Shown here in pieces: positions 6,576-10,735 of a stretch of DNA of 10,735 nucleotides. Position 1 is the first letter of the stretch. Each line of letters starts with the position of its first letter. The stretch covers positions 1-10,735 of the forward strand of contig CAYMCP010000096.1 of the NCBI GenBank assembly GCA_964388965.1, written 5' to 3'. This stretch comes from Albibeggiatoa sp964388965 (GTDB taxonomy: Bacteria; Pseudomonadota; Gammaproteobacteria; Beggiatoales; Beggiatoaceae). The notes under the pieces are model-generated. The model did no database searches, had not been told where the DNA came from, and saw only the letters and a program-made list of their open reading frames with translations. The position numbers and the translations under genes were made by a program.

Positions 6576-7671
6576 TTACAACCCGCTTTTTAGACTTGCC
6601 TCGATAAACGCATCTAAATCACCGTTTAATACAGCTTGCGTATTCGTATTTTCGACCCCGGTGCGTAAGTCTTTAATTCGAGATTGATCAAGTACATACG
6701 AACGAATTTGACTACCCCAGCCAATATCTGATTTATTTTCTTCTAGCGTTTGCTGATCTGCATTGCGCTTTTGTACCTCTAATTCATATAATTTAGATTG
6801 TAATTGTTTCATTGCAGTCGCTTTATTTTTATGCTGTGAACGATCATTTTGACACTGCACCACAATATTGGTTGGTAAATGTGTAATTCTTACCGCCGAC
6901 TCTGTTCTATTCACATGCTGACCACCTGCGCCACTAGCGCGATATACATCAATGCGCAAATCGGCTGGATTGATCTCCACTTCAATACTGTCATCAATTT
7001 CTGGGGAGACAAACACCGCAGCAAACGAAGTATGACGACGATTACCCGAATCAAATGGCGACTTACGCACCAAGCGATGCACTCCCGTTTCAGTGCGTAA
7101 CCAACCAAACGCATAATCACCTTTAACGCTTAATGTTGCACTTTTAATCCCTGCAACTTCACCGGGCGATAACTCAATAATTTCCGATTCAAAACCATGT
7201 TGCTCAATCCAACGCAAATACATTCGCAACAGCATGTCTGCCCAATCTTGTGCTTCTGTTCCGCCTGAACCTGCTTGAATATCTAAAAATGCAGGATTTG
7301 GGTCTACTTTTCCTGAAAACATGCGCTGAAATTCTAATTTATGCAATCGCGTTTCTAAATCAGCTAAATCTTGTATAACTTCTTCAACGATATTAGCATC
7401 TTGTTCCTGTTGAGCCATGTCCAACAATTCATGATTTTCATCCAAAGCGATTACCAAATCATCAATTGTTTTGACTACTTTTTCCAAACTTGAACGCTCT
7501 TGACCTAATGCTTGTGCCCGCTCTGGCTGATTCCACACATCGGGTTGCTCCAGCTCTCGGTTGACTTCAATTAAACGTTCAGATTTAACTTCGTAGTCAA
7601 AGATACCCCCTGAGTGCTGTCACACGATTTTGCATCTCTTTGATCTGTTGAAAAATTAAATTTAATTCCAT
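6576..7671 (-). CDS. prfB: peptide chain release factor 2, with programmed +1 frameshift
   Basis: RF2 recognises UGA and UAA stop codons on the ribosome and triggers peptide release. Translation starts at ATG 7671-7669 (MELNLIFQQIKEM...) and reads 24 codons to an in-frame TGA (7599-7597). A +1 shift at CTT skips one T and continues as GAC TAC GAA to the stop at 6576, giving 364 residues, close to the usual RF2 length. In the product, the SPF stop-codon recognition tripeptide is at 204-206 and the catalytic GGQ at 249-251 (SGAGGQHVN). The residue corresponding to Thr246 of E. coli K-12 is Ala, the more common and more active form. An AAAGGA sequence (7689-7684) lies 12 nt before the ATG, rather far. 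lysS, often next to prfB, is not here. The gene is divergent from lolB. Confidence 0.97.
7596..7611 (-). promoter_or_regulatory. RF2 autoregulatory frameshift site
   Basis: The minus strand reads AGGGGGTATCTTTGAC: an internal Shine-Dalgarno-like AGGGGG (7611-7606), the slippery CTT (7602-7600), the in-frame TGA (7599-7597) and C as the following base. This matches the classic prfB recoding signal. When RF2 is scarce the ribosome pauses at the poorly terminated UGA-C and shifts +1, making more RF2. The two frames therefore form one gene, not a pseudogene. Confidence 0.97.
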
Positions 7672-7754
7672 CGGTTGACTTGTTCCTTTCAATAAGAGCG
7701 GCATCTTACTATAATTCAACCTAGAATCAAACGAAGAGATGATTTTGTAGTGAG

Positions 7755-7773
7755 CTTAAATATGATTTTTTAT
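7755..7773 (+). repeat. 19-nt direct repeat, copy 1
   Basis: CTTAAATATGATTTTTTAT is repeated exactly at 7927-7945. The 153 nt between the copies contain several hairpin repeats, as if a repeat cassette had been inserted with, or beside, a duplication. Confidence 0.75.
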
Positions 7774-7779
7774 TGACTC

Positions 7780-7802
7780 GTGACGATGCACCGCGTCGTC
7801 AC
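7780..7802. repeat. hairpin repeat, GTGACGATGC stem
   Basis: GTGACGATGC (7780-7789) pairs with GCGTCGTCAC (7793-7802), ten pairs including one G-T, around an ACC loop. Confidence 0.75.
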
Positions 7803-7839
7803 CCAGTGGGACGCGCCAGCATCCTATCACAATAAATCA

Positions 7840-7854
7840 GGACGCAGAGCGTCC
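7840..7854. repeat. hairpin repeat, GACGC-AGA-GCGTC type
   Basis: GGACGC (7840-7845) and GCGTCC (7849-7854) are perfect arms around AGA. The same element is at 8698-8712 with the outer pair changed from G-C to T-A, so pairing is kept while sequence changes. Confidence 0.8.
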
Positions 7855-7862
7855 ATGCAGCA

Positions 7863-7883
7863 TCCCAACGGAGACTATTGGGA
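7863..7883. repeat. hairpin repeat, reversed GGTCTCCG-type core
   Basis: TCCCAA (7863-7868) pairs with TTGGGA (7878-7883). The loop CGGAGACTA contains CGGAGAC, the reverse complement of the GTCTCCG core found at 6445-6451 and 8785-8791. Confidence 0.7.
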
Positions 7884-7926
7884 CGAGGAAACGAGACAAA
7901 TTTTTAGTTGAACTGTATAACTCCTA

Positions 7927-7945
7927 CTTAAATATGATTTTTTAT
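7927..7945 (+). repeat. 19-nt direct repeat, copy 2
   Basis: Exact second copy of the sequence at 7755-7773, on the far side of the hairpin block and 117 nt before the lolB start. Confidence 0.75.
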
Positions 7946-8062
7946 CAGCCTAAAATTAAAAAATGATCGATACACCGCAAATTTGCTACTATGTGCCCTA
8001 TATTCTAAAATATCCCTTGATACTTTAAATTTGACCAGTCGTTTAAAAACAAAGATATAATC

Positions 8063-8653
8063 ATGAAATTTATCCAGATTTTAATAATTTTAATCATTAA
8101 TTTTTTAATTGCCAGTTGCGCTAATTTACCATCACAGAAAGTATTACAGCCACTTTGGGAAACGCATCAAAAAACGATGCAACACATTGATAAATGGAAA
8201 TTAAATGGACGTATCGTAATTAATGATGAAAAAAATGCTTGGAATGCGCGCGTAACTTGGTTGCAACAAGCAACTGATTATCAATTGGTATTTAATTCGC
8301 CGTTGGGAGGCGCGATGCGTTTAATTGGTTCACAACAACAAGTTATTATGCAAACCGCTGATAATGAAACATTTAGCGCGGAAACCGCAGAGCAATTAGT
8401 ACGCGATGTGCTTAATATGGAAATACCTGTGCAAAATTTATACTATTGGATTCGTGGAATGCCCGCACCAAGCCATAAAAAGTTATATTATGTGCTTAAT
8501 GAGAAAGGACAATTACAATTGTTAGAACAGCAAGGCTGGACCGTAGATTTTAAACGTTATGCCTATGTGAGTAGCTTGGCAATTCCAGATAAGATTTTTT
8601 TGTATAATAATGATTATCGGTTAAAAATTGTAATTAACAAATGGCAGTTATAG
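8063..8653 (+). CDS. lolB: outer-membrane lipoprotein insertase LolB
   Basis: LolB is itself an outer-membrane lipoprotein. It accepts lipoproteins from the periplasmic carrier LolA and inserts them into the inner leaflet of the outer membrane. The 196-residue product has a lipoprotein signal (MKFIQILIILIINFL) with lipobox IASC and the modified cysteine at residue 19, and Ala at +2, which avoids inner-membrane retention. The mature part shows LolB-like segments: IDKWKLNGRIVI (about 42-53), a WNARVTWLQQATDYQLVFNSPLGG beta-strand series, and YYWIRGMPAP (about 127-136), followed by the C-terminal strands. Length suits the family. The typical neighbours ispE and prs are absent; panB lies 294 nt downstream. 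Only a weak purine stretch (AAAGA) precedes the ATG. Confidence 0.92.
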   Translation: MKFIQILIILIINFLIASCANLPSQKVLQPLWETHQKTMQHIDKWKLNGRIVINDEKNAWNARVTWLQQATDYQLVFNSPLGGAMRLIGSQQQVIMQTADNETFSAETAEQLVRDVLNMEIPVQNLYYWIRGMPAPSHKKLYYVLNEKGQLQLLEQQGWTVDFKRYAYVSSLAIPDKIFLYNNDYRLKIVINKWQL

Positions 8654-8697
8654 AACGCATTTGATATTTAAAAAATAACGATTTGAAATGTTAGTCA

Positions 8698-8712
8698 TGA
8701 CGCAGAGCGTCA
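8698..8712. repeat. hairpin repeat, GACGC-AGA-GCGTC type
   Basis: TGACGC (8698-8703) and GCGTCA (8707-8712) are perfect arms around AGA. It is a sister of 7840-7854. The segment GACGCAGAGC (8699-8708) is also the reverse complement of 8810-8819. Confidence 0.8.
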
Positions 8713-8715
8713 AGG

Positions 8716-8745
8716 CTGGGTTACTACGCTGAGCATAGTAACCAG
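8716..8745. repeat. hairpin repeat, GGTTACTA stem with GCTGAGC core
   Basis: GGTTACTA (8719-8726) pairs with TAGTAACC (8736-8743), followed inward by a C/A mismatch and GC-TGA-GC. The outer CTG (8716-8718) and AG (8744-8745) add pairs if one G is bulged. Confidence 0.75.
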
Positions 8746-8776
8746 ATGAAAATTATTAATTTTTACTAACATCTCG

Positions 8777-8797
8777 TTACAACGGTCTCCGTTGTAA
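8777..8797. repeat. perfect hairpin, GGTCTCCG core
   Basis: TTACAACGG (8777-8785) pairs perfectly with CCGTTGTAA (8789-8797) around TCT. The core GGTCTCCG is shared with 6444-6451. Confidence 0.8.
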
Positions 8798-8800
8798 TGC

Positions 8801-8819
8801 AATCAAGATGCTCTGCGTC
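8801..8819. repeat. dispersed CAAGATGC-CTGCGT module closing the cluster
   Basis: AATCAAGATGCTCTGCGT (8801-8818) matches 6513-6530 at 16 of 18 positions. GCTCTGCGTC (8810-8819) is the reverse complement of 8699-8708, so the whole 8699-8819 cluster can be closed by a 10-bp outer stem. Confidence 0.7.
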
Positions 8820-8947
8820 TTAACCACAAAAAGATTAAAACAGCAGATATTAAATGAGTTCTATAGCAAGCGTGCGAATAGCAATATAAAAGTTTATTTT
8901 CCGAGTAACCAATTATAAAATTTAACATTCATCAGAAGAGGCATTGC

Positions 8948-9742
8948 ATGGATCGAATCACCTTAACATATCTGCAAAAATTAAAACGTAATAAAGAAAA
9001 AATTACTTGTTTAACTGCTTATGATGCAACATTTGCGAGGCTTGTAGAACAGGCAGGTATAGAAATCATTCTTGTTGGTGATTCATTGGGTATGGTGGTA
9101 CAGGGTCACGAAACGACATTACCTGTTAATTTGCAAAATATGGCTTATCATTGCAAAATGGTCTATCGCGGTACAAAACGCGCATTTATCATCGTAGATT
9201 TACCATTTATGACTTATGCCACGCCAGAGCAAGCTTTAGAATCTGCCGCCTTTCTCATGCGTGAAGGACAAGCGCAAATGATTAAATTAGAAGGGGGGTC
9301 ATGGTTGACCGAGACGGTTAGATTACTAGTAGAGCGCGGGATTCCTGTGTGTGGACACGTTGGTTTAACGCCACAGTCAGTGCATCAATTAGGCGGATAT
9401 AAAGTACAAGGGCGAGAAATTTCCGACGCGCAACGTGTTCGTAAAGAGGCGCATGATTTACAAGAAGCGGGTGTTTCTCTCGTTGTTTTGGAATGCATTC
9501 CGCGCGATTTGGCTCGTCAAATCAGTCAAGAATTAACGATTCCAACTATCGGCATCGGAGCTGGATCATACTGTGACGGGCAAGTATTGGTTTTATATGA
9601 TATGTTGGGCATGTTTGATAAGCCACCATCATTTGTAAAGAATTTTTTACAACAAACTGATTCTATTTCTGCTGCATTAGTCGCTTATATGAAAGCAGTG
9701 AAGGCAGAAGAATTCCCAGCATTAGAGCACAGTTTTCAATGA
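8948..9742 (+). CDS. panB: 3-methyl-2-oxobutanoate hydroxymethyltransferase
   Basis: PanB transfers a hydroxymethyl group from 5,10-methylenetetrahydrofolate to 2-oxoisovalerate (alpha-ketoisovalerate), giving ketopantoate, the first committed step to pantothenate and coenzyme A. The 264 residues equal the usual length. Family signatures are intact: LTAYDATFARLVEQAGI, VGDSLGMVVQGHETTLPV with D45, IVDLPFMTY with D84 (metal-binding acids), IKLEGG (112-117), GHVGLTPQSVHQLGGYKVQG, LECIP with the catalytic-position E182, and TIGIGAG...CDGQVLV...DMLGM. AAGAGG (8936-8941) lies 6 nt before the ATG, a strong ribosome binding site. The stop codon overlaps the panC start (ATGA), so both are translated from one transcript. 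panE and panD are not in the window. Confidence 0.98.
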   Translation: MDRITLTYLQKLKRNKEKITCLTAYDATFARLVEQAGIEIILVGDSLGMVVQGHETTLPVNLQNMAYHCKMVYRGTKRAFIIVDLPFMTYATPEQALESAAFLMREGQAQMIKLEGGSWLTETVRLLVERGIPVCGHVGLTPQSVHQLGGYKVQGREISDAQRVRKEAHDLQEAGVSLVVLECIPRDLARQISQELTIPTIGIGAGSYCDGQVLVLYDMLGMFDKPPSFVKNFLQQTDSISAALVAYMKAVKAEEFPALEHSFQ

Positions 9743-10587
9743 TAGAAATTATTGAGCAAGTTGATACGCTACGCAAAACAGTACAAACTTGGCGTGAGAA
9801 AAATTTACATATTGGTTTTGTACCAACAATGGGAAATCTGCATCAAGGTCATCTACAACTCGTTGAACAAGCAGCAAAAATTGCAGATAAAGTGATCGTC
9901 AGTATTTTTGTTAATCCGCTACAATTTGGTATAAATGAGGACTTTAGTCGTTATCCACGCACATTTGAGGCTGATTGTGCAAAATTGATTGAAGCAAATG
10001 CGGTATTTTTTCCTAGTATTGATACGATGTATCCATACGGTATGGATAAGCAAACTATCGTTAAAGTGCCAGCCGAATTGACAAATTTACTATGTGGTGT
10101 GTCGCGTCCTGGACATTTTACTGGTGTTGCGACGGTAGTAACAAAATTGTTGAATCTTGTACAACCTGATTTTGCGGTATTTGGTGAAAAAGACTATCAA
10201 CAATTATTGGTCATTCGGCGCATGGTTGCTGATTTATGCTTACCTGTGGAGATTATTTCTGCACCAATTTATCGAGAAGTTGATAATTTAGCAATGAGTT
10301 CTCGTAATCAATACTTAACTGCTGAACAACGACAGCTTGCACCACAATTATTTGCTACATTGCAAAATATTCAAACCCAATTACAAGCAGATGCTAGAGA
10401 TTTGCAACGTTTGACAACTGAGGCATATAGACAATTGATTGCATTAGGTTTTAAGCCTGATTATGTGGAAATTCGTCGCGCTGTGGATTTGCAACCAGTC
10501 ACTGAAATAGATACAGATTTGATCATTTTAGTTGCTGCATTTTTGGGACAAACACGTTTAATTGATAATTTACGAGTTTTTCTTTAA
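9739..10587 (+). CDS. panC: pantothenate synthetase
   Basis: PanC condenses pantoate with beta-alanine using ATP, through a pantoyl-adenylate, to make pantothenate. The 282-residue product has the nucleotidyltransferase signature PTMGNLHQGH (29-38, HxGH-type with H35 and H38), SIFVNPLQFG...DFSRYPRTFEAD, LCGVSRPGHFTGVATVVTKL, FGEKDYQQL (148-156) and the KMSKS-like MSSRN (186-190). Just before the latter, DNLAMSSRN has Asn183 where DGLA is common, a mild variation. The ATG overlaps the panB stop by four bases (ATGA), so no separate promoter is needed. No clear intrinsic terminator follows. Confidence 0.98.
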   Translation: MIEIIEQVDTLRKTVQTWREKNLHIGFVPTMGNLHQGHLQLVEQAAKIADKVIVSIFVNPLQFGINEDFSRYPRTFEADCAKLIEANAVFFPSIDTMYPYGMDKQTIVKVPAELTNLLCGVSRPGHFTGVATVVTKLLNLVQPDFAVFGEKDYQQLLVIRRMVADLCLPVEIISAPIYREVDNLAMSSRNQYLTAEQRQLAPQLFATLQNIQTQLQADARDLQRLTTEAYRQLIALGFKPDYVEIRRAVDLQPVTEIDTDLIILVAAFLGQTRLIDNLRVFL

Positions 10588-10681
10588 ATAAAATATAATT
10601 AATTTTTACTGATCTCATCCTATTTAGATGTAGTAATAACTGAGTCGTGGCGAGTTTTTGAAATGAATCACTAAAAACGCA

Positions 10682-10699
10682 CAGCAATTCTCATTTTAG
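10682..10699 (+). repeat. terminal-repeat-like sequence, right edge copy
   Basis: CAGCAATTCTCATTTTAG matches the reverse complement of 42-67 except that the left copy has an extra 8-nt duplication. The sequence beyond it runs out of the window, so the element it belongs to is not seen. Confidence 0.45.
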
Positions 10700-10735
10700 A
10701 GACTAAACTAAAAGGTATGGGTATTTTCAAGGGGG

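Larger units (their letters stand above)
7672..8062. other. 391-nt divergent prfB-lolB intergenic region, repeat-filled
   Basis: No gene is visible. The region must hold the promoters for prfB (leftward) and lolB (rightward); I could not pick convincing -35/-10 pairs for either. The centre is a block of hairpin repeats (7780-7883) bracketed by two identical 19-nt direct repeats (7755-7773 and 7927-7945). Confidence 0.6.
8654..8947. other. 294-nt lolB-panB intergenic region with hairpin cluster
   Basis: No gene is visible. Positions 8698-8819 are an ordered set of three hairpins plus outer arms (listed separately). The part from about 8820 to 8947 should carry the panBC promoter. A TATAAA at 8885-8890 is the best -10 candidate, but no matching -35 is evident. 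Confidence 0.55.

Noticed and set aside
6576..7671. prfB as a frameshifted pseudogene
   Set aside because: The in-frame TGA sits in the exact programmed recoding signal, and the joined product is full length with SPF and GGQ intact.
8056..8061. TATAAT ending one base before the lolB ATG, with TTGACC 19 nt upstream
   Set aside because: Transcription would begin inside the coding region, removing the start codon needed for the lipoprotein signal peptide. Probably chance in AT-rich DNA.
7780..8797. CRISPR array
   Set aside because: The repeats are short palindromes of different kinds without regular spacing or unique spacers of uniform length, and no cas genes are present.
10717..10735. ATG following AAAGG at the right edge as the start of a partial gene
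   Set aside because: The purine run is one base from the ATG and only six codons are visible, which is too little support.

Overview
This window looks like chromosomal DNA of an AT-rich gammaproteobacterium. The supporting evidence is a run of gammaproteobacterial housekeeping genes: a LysM protein, dprA and smg in order, prfB with the classic RF2 frameshift site, lolB, and an overlapping panB-panC pair. Short hairpin repeats with fixed cores and changing stems fill the intergenic regions. I associate this repeat style with large filamentous sulfur oxidisers (Beggiatoaceae/Thiotrichales), but that placement is inference.

Left part (1-2876, plus strand): a secreted LysM-domain protein, then dprA (ssDNA-binding RecA loader used in natural transformation), then smg (DUF494). 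The ribosome binding site of smg overlaps the dprA stop codon. A small lipoprotein gene of unknown function (2989-3309, minus strand) converges on this group.

Middle (3310-6424): a 575-nt stretch with no convincing gene, then three closely spaced plus-strand reading frames. The first is a 35-codon small ORF with a good ribosome binding site. The second is a cobalamin-binding protein carrying both the B12-ligand motif DxHxxG and the W-x9-EH signature of CarH/LitR-type B12 photoreceptors. The third is a soluble PAS-like/coiled-coil histidine kinase starting 3 nt after the B12 protein. The last two form a candidate light- or cobalamin-responsive signalling pair. This is the most interesting part of the window. 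No response regulator is encoded here.

Right part (6425-10735): prfB on the minus strand, whose two reading frames are joined by an AGGGGG...CTTTGAC programmed +1 frameshift. lolB is divergent from it (outer-membrane lipoprotein insertion), followed by panB and panC (pantoate and pantothenate synthesis) overlapping by ATGA. The gaps at 6425-6575, 7672-8062 and 8654-8947 are loaded with hairpin repeats.

Both outer edges carry the same 18-nt sequence in opposite orientation, with an extra 8-nt duplication on the left. They may be the ends of two copies of one mobile element lying just outside the window.
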